This document shows positions 55,145 through 64,000 of a DNA stretch of 64,000 nt, in pieces. This DNA is from Flavobacteriales bacterium UBA1937. Lineage in GTDB: Bacteria; Bacteroidota; Bacteroidia; Flavobacteriales; Weeksellaceae. A model generated the notes under the pieces. The model saw only the letters and a program-made list of their open reading frames with translations. It ran no database searches and was not told the DNA's origin. The position numbers were made by a program, and so were the translations under genes. Numbering within the stretch: position 1 is the first letter of the stretch; every line of letters starts with the position of its first letter. The DNA lies in the NCBI GenBank assembly GCA_002337005.1, contig DDFD01000015.1:102116-166115 (forward strand), given 5' to 3'.

Positions 55145-56389
55145 TTAATTATTCACTTTAATAAAACTTTCACTATCCATGAGATACTGAGCATTTTCGG
55201 CAATTTGATCATTGCCATCTAATCCGCTTATAATCTCTACCATCTGATCATTAGCAATACCTGTCTGAATTTTTTTGGCTTCAAAAGTGCCCTCATGCTT
55301 CACAAATACAATTTTGTCTAACCCAAGCGACAGTACTGCAGTAGACGGTATCCAATCGGCAAGCTTCATTTCACTGGCAAAGGAAGCTTCCACTTGTGAA
55401 CCTATCGGGAGCTTATACTGTGCATTATTGAAATAGACACGTGCCGTGATCGTTTTGGTTCCGCTTTGGTAAAAAGGTTCTATAAAATTTATTTTACCTT
55501 CAATCATTTTGCTTTTTGCTACATCCGGAACAATATTTACCTGTTGTCCTACCTTAATTAGCTGCATGTCTTTCGGATATATATTGAGTACTACCCAGGC
55601 TTTTGAAGGGTCATACACATTGAAAACGGTTTGTCCTTTCTGCACATACATTCCTTCTTTTACGGAGAGTTCAGCCGTTTGCTGCGAAACGTTGCTCATA
55701 GCCGAAGTAGCTTCTCCCGGCATTCCTCCCTGCACATCTTTGATATATCCGTTATAATTACTAAATACAGAAATACTAAAATCAGGTTTTCCTTTTTTGA
55801 TGACTTCCTGTAATTGCTGACCGGACATACCTAGTAACAATAGCTTTTGCTTAGCCGAGGAAATCATCATTTCGTTAGAAGGATCATTTCTTAGTACCAT
55901 CAGCAAGTTTTCCTGAGCGGTTAATATTTCGGGACTGTAAATATCCATTATACGCTGTCCTTTTTTTACCTGTTGATAACGGCTTCTGACATACAGTTTT
56001 TCTATCCTTCCTGATATGTTAGCGGATACGCTTCCCATCTGCCGTGTGTCATAAGAAACCGCACCCAGTGCTTTCAATGTGAGGGGTAAATATTTATGTA
56101 TAGTCTTTACGGTAGGAATGGAAGAAATAGCAAATTCATTGGTAGGTTTTAACAAGGCAGACAATGCCGTATCTTTTATAGCTTGCTTTTCTTTACCATC
56201 TTCTTTTGGTACCAGTTTCATCCCGCAAATAGGGCAATTGCCTGGCGCATCTTTAATAATTTGTGGATGCATGGGACAGGTGTAACTTTCTTTGATCTCT
56301 GTATGTCCCTTGTGCTTATCTGCTTCGTTTTTGCATGCCACAAAAAATACGGACAGGCTCAACAATAATATTATAATCTTAAGATTCAT
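55145..56389 (-). CDS. cusB: RND efflux periplasmic adaptor, CusB-like, with heavy-metal-binding domain
   Basis: The 414-residue lipoprotein (lipobox FFVACKN) has the domain YTCPMHPQIIKDAPGNCPICGMKL at about 36-60, then the adaptor core (ISGRIEKLYVRSRYQQVKKGQRIMDIYSPEI) and barrel (AENAQYLMDSESFIKV at the end). Having two adaptors with metal-binding domains for one CusA suggests a mixed hexamer or specialised versions. It starts 3 bp after the TolC stop. Confidence 0.85.
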   Translation of the reverse strand: MNLKIIILLLSLSVFFVACKNEADKHKGHTEIKESYTCPMHPQIIKDAPGNCPICGMKLVPKEDGKEKQAIKDTALSALLKPTNEFAISSIPTVKTIHKYLPLTLKALGAVSYDTRQMGSVSANISGRIEKLYVRSRYQQVKKGQRIMDIYSPEILTAQENLLMVLRNDPSNEMMISSAKQKLLLLGMSGQQLQEVIKKGKPDFSISVFSNYNGYIKDVQGGMPGEATSAMSNVSQQTAELSVKEGMYVQKGQTVFNVYDPSKAWVVLNIYPKDMQLIKVGQQVNIVPDVAKSKMIEGKINFIEPFYQSGTKTITARVYFNNAQYKLPIGSQVEASFASEMKLADWIPSTAVLSLGLDKIVFVKHEGTFEAKKIQTGIANDQMVEIISGLDGNDQIAENAQYLMDSESFIKVNN

Positions 56390-56391
56390 AA

Positions 56392-57654
56392 CTACTTCAT
56401 TTGATTTTTTTGAATTAATTGATCTAATGCCACCTGCATACTGAAAGCCTTTGAAAGAATATCAAAATATTCTATCTGGGTCATATTCAGTTTTTCCCAG
56501 GCATCATACAGCATAAATAGTTCTTCTGTGTTCTGTTCGTATCCGGTTTGCATAGATCTGTAATTATTCTGAAGTGCGGGGATGATTTCCTGTTCATACA
56601 GTTTGAGCTGATTTTTGTTTAGCTCAAATTCGTTACGCATACCATAAGCCATTCCACTGTATTCATTGGCCATCATTTCCTTTTGCCCTTGCAAAGCATT
56701 TTTTTCCCATTTCAGGCTCTCTATATTGGCTTTGTTCATTTTAGAAGACCATTTTGCCATGGGTAGTTTTACCATGACCATAGCAGAATACTGCATCGGC
56801 TGACCGCCAAATCCAATCGCATTGTCAAACTTTACTCCGAATTCAGGTTTCAGGCTTTGTTTTTCAAGTTCTTGCTTCAGTTGGGATTTATTGATTTCAT
56901 TGTCCAATGCTTTAAGGTCACTTCGATTTTGATAGAAAAAATCTTTGTCAAAAAGCAAATCGGAATAATCGTTGAACTGGTAAGCGGAATCTATTTCTAA
57001 AGAAGACATAGGGTCTCTGTTCATAAGGGAATTAAGCCTGATGCGTTTTTCTCGGATATCATTTTCATACATCAACTGCATGTTTTTAGAATTTCCTAAA
57101 GCCGCCTTGGTTTTATAATAGGCGCTGATTTTATCTAATCCGTTTTTGTACCGTAACTCTGCATTACGAATCATAAATTCCAAAAGTTTTTCATTTTCTT
57201 TGACTACTTTCAGTTTTTTATCCAGTATGATCCATTCAAAATACAACTGTTTGGCATTGCTTACCAGATCATTGATTTTCGCTTCCTTCATTTCCTTTTC
57301 GGTAGCGGACATCGCATTCATATAAGCTTCATTTGCATCCAGCTTTTTTTTGTTCGGAAACATTTGTTCTGCAGATAACATTACAGAGCCCATCCCCTGC
57401 ATTTCTCCTCTTTTTTGCCACAGATTGACATTATATGGTGTCATATACTGACCGAAGCCTATTTGCGGAGACATCCAGCTTCTCGCTCCTTTTGCTGCCT
57501 CATCCATCGAACGAATCTCACTATCATACATTTTGACCACAGGATGCCTAAGCCTAATGCTGTCGAGAATATTATTAAGACTCATTTTCTGTTTCTGTGC
57601 CTGTACCGATATAACCAACAGGTACAAGGCAATTATGCTATATATTTTCTTCAT
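56392..57654 (-). CDS. cusC: TolC family outer-membrane channel, CusC-like
   Basis: I start at the ATG giving MKKIYSIIALYLLVISVQAQ, a signal peptide, and not at the 60-codon longer frame. The 420-residue product shows the TolC-type helical pattern, with SWMSPQIGFGQYMTPYN after the N-terminal helices and YEQEIIPALQNNYRSMQTGYEQNTEELFMLYDAWEKL in the second half. It spans the outer membrane and periplasm and completes the CusABC pump. Confidence 0.85.
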   Translation of the reverse strand: MKKIYSIIALYLLVISVQAQKQKMSLNNILDSIRLRHPVVKMYDSEIRSMDEAAKGARSWMSPQIGFGQYMTPYNVNLWQKRGEMQGMGSVMLSAEQMFPNKKKLDANEAYMNAMSATEKEMKEAKINDLVSNAKQLYFEWIILDKKLKVVKENEKLLEFMIRNAELRYKNGLDKISAYYKTKAALGNSKNMQLMYENDIREKRIRLNSLMNRDPMSSLEIDSAYQFNDYSDLLFDKDFFYQNRSDLKALDNEINKSQLKQELEKQSLKPEFGVKFDNAIGFGGQPMQYSAMVMVKLPMAKWSSKMNKANIESLKWEKNALQGQKEMMANEYSGMAYGMRNEFELNKNQLKLYEQEIIPALQNNYRSMQTGYEQNTEELFMLYDAWEKLNMTQIEYFDILSKAFSMQVALDQLIQKNQMK

Positions 57655-57659
57655 ATCTT

Positions 57660-60600
57660 CTAATGTTTTGCATCTAAAACTTCTATTTTTCCGAACTTTC
57701 TCAATTCGTATTCTTTTGTCATCAGAAAGATAATTGGTGTAACCAAAAGAATGTGGATTGCAGACGTGAAAACACCACCAACCATAGGAAGTACAATAGG
57801 TTTCATCATATCGCTGCCCACACCGTGGCTCCATAAAATAGGAACCAGTCCAAATAGGGTAACCGCAACCGTCATAATTTTTGGGCGAAGTCTTTTGGCT
57901 GCACCAGCAATAACATATTCTCGCAAATCTTCCTTCGTAATGGTTTCACTGGAATTTCCTTTTAGTGTTACGAGTTGCTGCATGGCATCGTTGAGATAAA
58001 TGACCATCACAATTCCAGTTTCTACCGCCAAACCAAATAATGCAATAAATCCAACAGCTACTGCAATAGACATATTAACACCCCAAATTGAGATCATAAA
58101 AGCACCTCCAATCAGAGCGAAAGGAATACTGATCAGGCTGAAGAATGCTTCCCTGAATGAATGGAAAGCAAAATACATAGATAAAAAGATAATGACCAGT
58201 ACCACAGGCAATATCATTTTAAGGGTTTGCTCGCCACGGATAAGATTTTCATACTGTCCGCTCCATTCCACATAATAGCCCTTAGGCATTTTTGAAATCA
58301 TGCTATTGAGCTTTTCTTTGGCATCACTTACTGTACTCCCCAGATCTCTTTCCCGTACGTTGAAAAGTACTGCCCCACGCAGCATAGCGTTTTCAGAATT
58401 GATCATTGGAGGGCCTTCGCTCAAGCGTACATCTGCTACAGCTTCCAAAGGAATACTACCGAACTGCATAGTTTGTACTGGTAATCTTTTTAGAGATTCA
58501 AGGCTATTTCTGAAATCCTGCCCATATCTTGCATTGACAGAAAAACGTTGTCTTCCTTCTATAGTGGAGGTCAATTTCATACCTCCCAAAGCAGATTCTA
58601 CCACGGCATTCACATCATCCACACTAAGGTTATATCTACCTATTTCTGTTCTTTTAACCGCTATATCAACATATTTCCCTCCAGTAATAGGTTCCACATA
58701 CATATCTTTGATACCGTCTATTCCCTGTAATTCTTTACTGATTTTTTGTGATAAAGTATAAATACTGTCCAGATTTTGACCATATACTTTGATTCCTACA
58801 TCCGTTCTGATCCCGGTAGAAAGCATATTGATTCGGTTGATAATAGGCATTGTCCAGCCATTGGTAACACCAGGTATCTGAAGTTTTGAATTCAGTTCAT
58901 TGATAATATCATCTTTAGTCATTCCGTCACGCCACTCAGCCTGCGGTTTGAGCAAAACAATTGTTTCAATCATACTGATGGGGGAATTATCGGTTGCCGT
59001 AGCAGCTCTTCCCGCTTTTCCTAGTACGTGATCTACTTCTGGAACAGACTTTATAAGCTTATCCTGTACTTGTAATATTCTTTTTATTTCCGAATTGGAA
59101 ACATCTGGAAGCGTAACCGGCATAAAAAGAATAGAACCTTCATCTAAAGGAGGCATAAATTCCCTGCCCAAATTCATCACCAAAGGAATACTGATAAGCA
59201 ACGCCACTATGTTAATTCCTAATACTGTCTTTCGCCATTTTGTACACCAACGTATAATAGGCTCATAAACTTTTTCTAATCCTTTATTAATAGGATTTTT
59301 ATCATCTCCTTTGAACTTTCCTTTCATAAAAAAGGAAATCAATACAGGAGCAAGCGTTAATACCAAAATGGCATCTACTACAAGGATAAACGTTTTGGTG
59401 TATGCCAAGGGATGGAATAATTTACCTTCCTGCCCAGTCAATAAAAAAACGGGTAGAAATGAGGTAACGATAATGATGGTAGAAAAGAAAACGCCTCTTG
59501 AAACCTGCTTACAGGACTGCTCAATGATTTGCATTCTCGTTTTTTCTGGAATGGTATCGCTGTTTTCCGAACGTCTTTTTTTGAATATATTATTAAACCA
59601 TTTTTTCATGGGAATCTTGTTTAGTGGTTGAATGATTGTTTTTTTGCCAAAGCGAAAGGCTTCGGTAGGCATTTTCGGACATGATAATACCATTATCCAC
59701 GATAACACCAATTGCCAGTGCAATACCTGTTAATGACATGATATTGGATGAAAGTCCAAAAGCATTGAGCAATATAAAACTGATGGCAATAGTTACGGGT
59801 ATTTGTATAATAATACTTAAAGCACTTCGCCAATGAAATAAAAACAAAATGACAATGACTGCTACTACAATGATCTCTTCTATGATTTTTGATTTAATCG
59901 TATCTATTGCAGCTTCGATCAATGTACTTCGATCATAGGATGTTTTGAATTTCACTCCTTCTGGCAAGCCTTTTTCCACATCTTTTAGCTTTTCTTTCAC
60001 GGCTTTAATCACCTGATCTGCATTCTCACCGTAACGCATCACTACAATGCCACCTACCACTTCGCCATTACCGTTTGCATCAAAAATACCGAGCCTAAGG
60101 TCACCACCCATTTGTACTTGCCCAATATCTTTTACACTGACCGGTATGCCGTTATAATTGCCTAAAGCGATATTTTCAATATCTTCTTTATTTTTAACAT
60201 ATCCCAAACCACGTATAATGTACGCCATATCACTCATTTCAAATTTTCTGCCGCCTACATCGTTGTTATTGGCCTTTACTTTGTTCATTACATCCATTAG
60301 TGAGATGTTGTAATATTGTAGTTTTACAGGATCAACAACCAGCTGATATTGCTTTTCAAAACCTCCGTAAGATGCTACTTCCGCAACACCCGGAACTGTC
60401 TGTAAGGCAAATTTAACATACCAATCCTGTAATGCCCTTTGTTCACCTAAGTCCATTTTGGGAGCATCCAGATGATACCAAAAGATATGTCCAACACCTG
60501 TCCCGTCAGGCCCTAAAGCCGGAGTGACACCTTGAGGAAGTAATCTTTGGGCGTAGTTGAGACGTTCCAACACTCGTGTTCTTGCCCAATATACATCTAC

Positions 60601-60900
60601 ATCATCTTCAAAAATCACATAGACAAAGCTCATCCCAAACATAGAAACTGCACGAATGTTCTTTACTTTAGGAACCCCTTGAAGGTTACTTACCAAAGGA
60701 TAAGTAACCTGATCTTCCATAACCTGTGGACTACGCCCCATCCATTCAGTGAAAACAATCACCTGATTTTCACTGAGGTCTGGAATGGCATCAATAGGAT
60801 TTTTTTTGATTGCAGATATCCCCCAAACAAAAAGCCCAATCGCCAACAATAAAACAATGTATCGGTTTTTGAGAGAAATCTCTATAATTTTTTGTACCAT
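57660..60900 (-). pseudogene. cusA: CusA/CzcA family RND metal efflux pump, frameshifted
   Basis: An N-terminal frame (starts at 60900, 435 codons, ends at 59593) and a C-terminal frame (ends at 57660) together give a full RND pump of about 1080 residues. The first part contains NPIDAIPDLSENQVIVFTEW and GVIVDNGIIMSEN; the second contains SFLPVFLLTGQEGKLFHPLAYTKTF and LAVETGIVMVIYLNDA. The frames overlap at 59593-59723, so the shift is +1 there, near several A runs of 6-7. Whether this is a true mutation or a sequencing error cannot be decided here. CusA drives proton-coupled export of Cu+/Ag+. Confidence 0.8.
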
Positions 60901-60917
60901 TTTCTCATGAGATTAAA

Positions 60918-61529
60918 TTAACGGATAATTTCTTTTACTTCACCACAGGTTAACATTTCCTTACCATAGAAAGGATTTTTAATTTCTTTACTCTGACTAA
61001 TCCACACACCTCCTTTTCCTTCATTAAACATTGGACAAAAATCTTTGTACAATGTTTGTGATGATCCAAATAGCATTATTAGTTCATTAATATTTTGGCT
61101 AAGTAACTCAAAGTACTCTCTCTGATGAGATATATTTTCAACATTTTTGGCAATATGATTAGAATTTTCAGCAATAAGCTTTGCTATTTCCATATATCGC
61201 TCATGTCTTTCACTTGGTATTGCTTTCATATCAATATTGCTGGTAGAGGCCAGCAATAGTTTTGCGGCAATTGCAGCTGATGATGCATCATCTGATACAA
61301 GAGCATCTTTTAAATTTAAGTAATTTTCAATAAAAGGCTGTGAAAGTTCCTTTGTCTGAGAATTTCCATGAAATGATTTATTGTCAATAGAATCAGAATC
61401 TAAGGGTTTATTATCATGATTCATTTCCATCATATCTGTCATTTTTAAATCTTTTTTTTCTTTATTGTTATTACATGCTACAAGCGCAATTAATAAAATA
61501 GTGGCTAAGCCAAAGATTATATTTTTCAT
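60918..61529 (-). CDS. Lipoprotein with DUF3347 domain, copper-linked
   Basis: The 203-residue lipoprotein (lipobox ALVACNN) has a Met/His-rich linker (MTDMMEMNHDN) typical of copper proteins, and a C-terminal DUF3347 domain (about 60-203). It ends ...CPMFNEGKGGVWISQSKEIKNPFYGKEMLTCG, with Cys, Met and Trp residues as candidate metal ligands. It is probably a periplasmic copper chaperone or CusF-like carrier for the pump downstream. Confidence 0.75.
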   Translation of the reverse strand: MKNIIFGLATILLIALVACNNNKEKKDLKMTDMMEMNHDNKPLDSDSIDNKSFHGNSQTKELSQPFIENYLNLKDALVSDDASSAAIAAKLLLASTSNIDMKAIPSERHERYMEIAKLIAENSNHIAKNVENISHQREYFELLSQNINELIMLFGSSQTLYKDFCPMFNEGKGGVWISQSKEIKNPFYGKEMLTCGEVKEIIR

Positions 61530-61757
61530 TTTTTTATAAATTAAATTATTATTGATTTGAATTAAATTTTTCTATAAATCGTCCTGATTAAAGAAATAGG
61601 TATTATTACTCAATAGAATTACACACTTATATAATAATAAAGTGTCAATAGGTTTAACAAAGACTACACCAGTAACAAGAGTAAATTGCTATCAGGTTAT
61701 ACTCTACTGCCAACACATGGTTCTAGATAATTATACTATTTTATAAATTATATAAAA

Positions 61758-62609
61758 TTACCTAATCGTTTCAATGGTTCTACCACAAGTCAACATTTGA
61801 TCCCCAAAATATGGATTTTTAATAATATTCTCTTTGCTTAACCAATTTGCTCCTTTACCACCATTGTACATAGGGCAATACTGGTAATAAATTATAATTT
61901 CAGGATTTGTATTCTTTATGAGTACATACATATTACTCGAAAGAGATTTAAAATGTTTTCGTTGATGTGCCACATCTTTTGTTTCAGAAATATGTTCAGA
62001 ATCAAATAATAAATCTTTCATTACCTTCATCCATACATTATGACCTTCTGTGTTTAACTTATCCATTTCAATAGCTTTGATAACATTAGTTAATTGGATT
62101 GCTTTTTTAGAAGCTGAAATTCCATCAGATTTTACTAATGCATCTTTGATTGAAAAATAGTTATCTAAAACTAGTTTATATTGTTTTACTGAATTTGTAG
62201 AAGGCATTACTAGTTTATGATTTGAACAACTATCTCTTTTAAAATCATTTTGATGAGTAACAGCCTTCAATTCTCTTTTATACTGGCAACATTTTGGAAG
62301 TTTTAAATAAATATTATCCGAAGCTCTGAAGTTTTCATTATCATACCCAGCTAAGGCAATTCTTTGAAGAATTTCATCCTTATTAGTCTTTAAACTATCA
62401 TATTTCAGTGTAGCTATTTTGGCATCTAAATTCCAAATCACATTGGCTACATTTTGTACATTGCCAGCATTTTCAATATTTGACTTACACATGCCGCAAT
62501 TACCATTGATTTTAACAGTTTCCGTTCTTGCATTTTTGATTTGTGCGAAACTGCTTATAGATGATAGTAATACAGTGATTACCACCAATATTCTTGATAC
62601 TGATTTCAT
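61758..62609 (-). CDS. Exported HMA-domain plus DUF3347 protein
   Basis: I start at the ATG giving MKSVSRILVVITVLLSSISSFAQ, a signal peptide. The 283-residue product then has a heavy-metal-associated domain (TVKINGNCGMCKSNIENAG; C-x2-C) and a C-terminal DUF3347 domain ending CPMYNGGKGANWLSKENIIKNPYFGDQMLTCG, paralogous to the end of the 203-residue lipoprotein. The C-x2-C binds Cu+, so this is probably a periplasmic copper relay. Confidence 0.8.
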   Translation of the reverse strand: MKSVSRILVVITVLLSSISSFAQIKNARTETVKINGNCGMCKSNIENAGNVQNVANVIWNLDAKIATLKYDSLKTNKDEILQRIALAGYDNENFRASDNIYLKLPKCCQYKRELKAVTHQNDFKRDSCSNHKLVMPSTNSVKQYKLVLDNYFSIKDALVKSDGISASKKAIQLTNVIKAIEMDKLNTEGHNVWMKVMKDLLFDSEHISETKDVAHQRKHFKSLSSNMYVLIKNTNPEIIIYYQYCPMYNGGKGANWLSKENIIKNPYFGDQMLTCGRTIETIR

Positions 62610-62747
62610 TATATTTAAAATTTTGGAAACAGACAATTAATAACAAACCTATTATGGTTTGATAATTGAAAAAATAATACTAAATATTGTTTTCATTACA
62701 AAAAATTGATTTTGAAAACACGCATTTATGGCTATCAAGCCATAGAT

Positions 62748-63149
62748 TTAGCTTATTTTAGGTGGTTGCCAAATGAAATAAAAGCCTGAAGAAATATAGT
62801 CTTTTTTATACGAGAATTTTTGTGTTTTTTCCAAAGAGAAACTTCTATATTCTGTATTTATATACTGAGGAATAAATAAATAATTAGAATAAAATGTTAT
62901 ACAACGACATGAAGAATGACCGCATTTACCATTGCAACTTCCATTATTACTATTACAAGGATTGTCTTTTTCACATTGATTATTTTTTACATCTCTTATA
63001 TGCTTTTGATGTGATTTTTCCTTATTTAATTCTCTTATAGAGCATTCTTTTGCAACATTATTTGATGATTTACTACACGCATAAGTAACACTTGGTGTCA
63101 AAAAGAAACCAAGAATAAAAATGAGTAATAAGTAAATATTTTTTAACAT
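62748..63149 (-). CDS. Small exported Cys/Lys-rich protein of copper cluster
   Basis: I start at MLKNIYLLLIFILGFFLT, a signal peptide. The 133-residue product has Cys spread over KCGHSSCRC and other places (about 9 Cys in all), His-containing stretches and the end FIWQPPKIS. Similar short proteins occur upstream of cus operons in flavobacteria. It may bind Cu+ or act as a regulator of export. No family is known to me. Confidence 0.6.
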   Translation of the reverse strand: MLKNIYLLLIFILGFFLTPSVTYACSKSSNNVAKECSIRELNKEKSHQKHIRDVKNNQCEKDNPCNSNNGSCNGKCGHSSCRCITFYSNYLFIPQYINTEYRSFSLEKTQKFSYKKDYISSGFYFIWQPPKIS

Positions 63150-63213
63150 TACCCTACAAAGGTAATTATTTTTTTTGAAAACACTCCTTAATTTTTTAAT
63201 ATCTAGTCGTTCC

Positions 63214-64000
<787 letters not shown>

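Overview
The window is AT-rich, uses TAnnTTTG-type -7 promoter boxes rather than Shine-Dalgarno sites, and carries families typical of Flavobacteriia: Arm-DNA-binding tyrosine recombinases, secreted proteins ending in a GMMVYD motif, DUF3347 copper proteins and many AraC/SDR pairs. It most resembles a Chryseobacterium/Elizabethkingia-type (Weeksellaceae) chromosome. Most of it looks like accessory DNA. A 21-bp direct repeat resembling the 3' end of a tRNA-Ser gene on the minus strand lies at 1153-1173 and 53254-53274. A tyrosine integrase sits just inside the right copy. I read this as a 52-kb genomic island. Neither repeat is joined to a whole tRNA, so islands are probably stacked in tandem and the real tRNA would lie to the right of the window.

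Layout. 1-609: edge of a WYL regulator. 1921-11454: one minus-strand defence operon with a TerB-like/BRCT protein, a TerB-domain protein, an ATPase and an Lhr-like helicase (Shango-like), followed directly by a PtuA/PtuB-like (Septu) ATPase-HNH pair. 11715-13333: remains of a mobilisation or replication region, with a small winged-helix-like protein, an excisionase pseudogene holding two in-frame TGA codons, a long inverted repeat and five 33-bp iteron-like repeats. 13334-18197: small regulator/enzyme genes (Crp, DJ-1, SDR, AraC, VOC, MarR, methyltransferase). 18258-22091: an S41 peptidase, a retropepsin-like protease and an XRE membrane regulator. 22298-26828: an AraC-SDR-DoxX-NTF2-K+ channel-bestrophin-LCIB operon that may handle bicarbonate/CO2.

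26985-37264 and 45363-48397 are two surface-protein modules of similar design. Each starts with a ~200-aa exported protein whose C-terminus contains RPPP, continues with large secreted proteins (one of 2358 aa) and ends with a ~100-aa cytoplasmic protein; the two end proteins are paralogues. The second module faces a tyrosine recombinase across a segment bounded by perfect 19-bp inverted repeats (48412-48430 and 48620-48638). The segment contains a good -7 box now pointing at the recombinase. This looks like an invertible promoter that would switch the surface operon on when flipped, and it is the most striking signal in the window. Between the modules lie AraC regulators, SDR/NmrA reductases and a methionine aminopeptidase.

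49927-53010: a divergent pair of possible defence nucleases (HEPN-like and PD-(D/E)xK-like), then the island integrase. 53896-63149: a copper/silver efflux cluster (two CusB-like adaptors, TolC, a CusA split by a frameshift, two DUF3347 proteins and a Cys-rich exported protein). The window ends in an IS5-like transposase with a one-base frameshift in an A-run. No tRNA, rRNA, CRISPR array or riboswitch was recognised.
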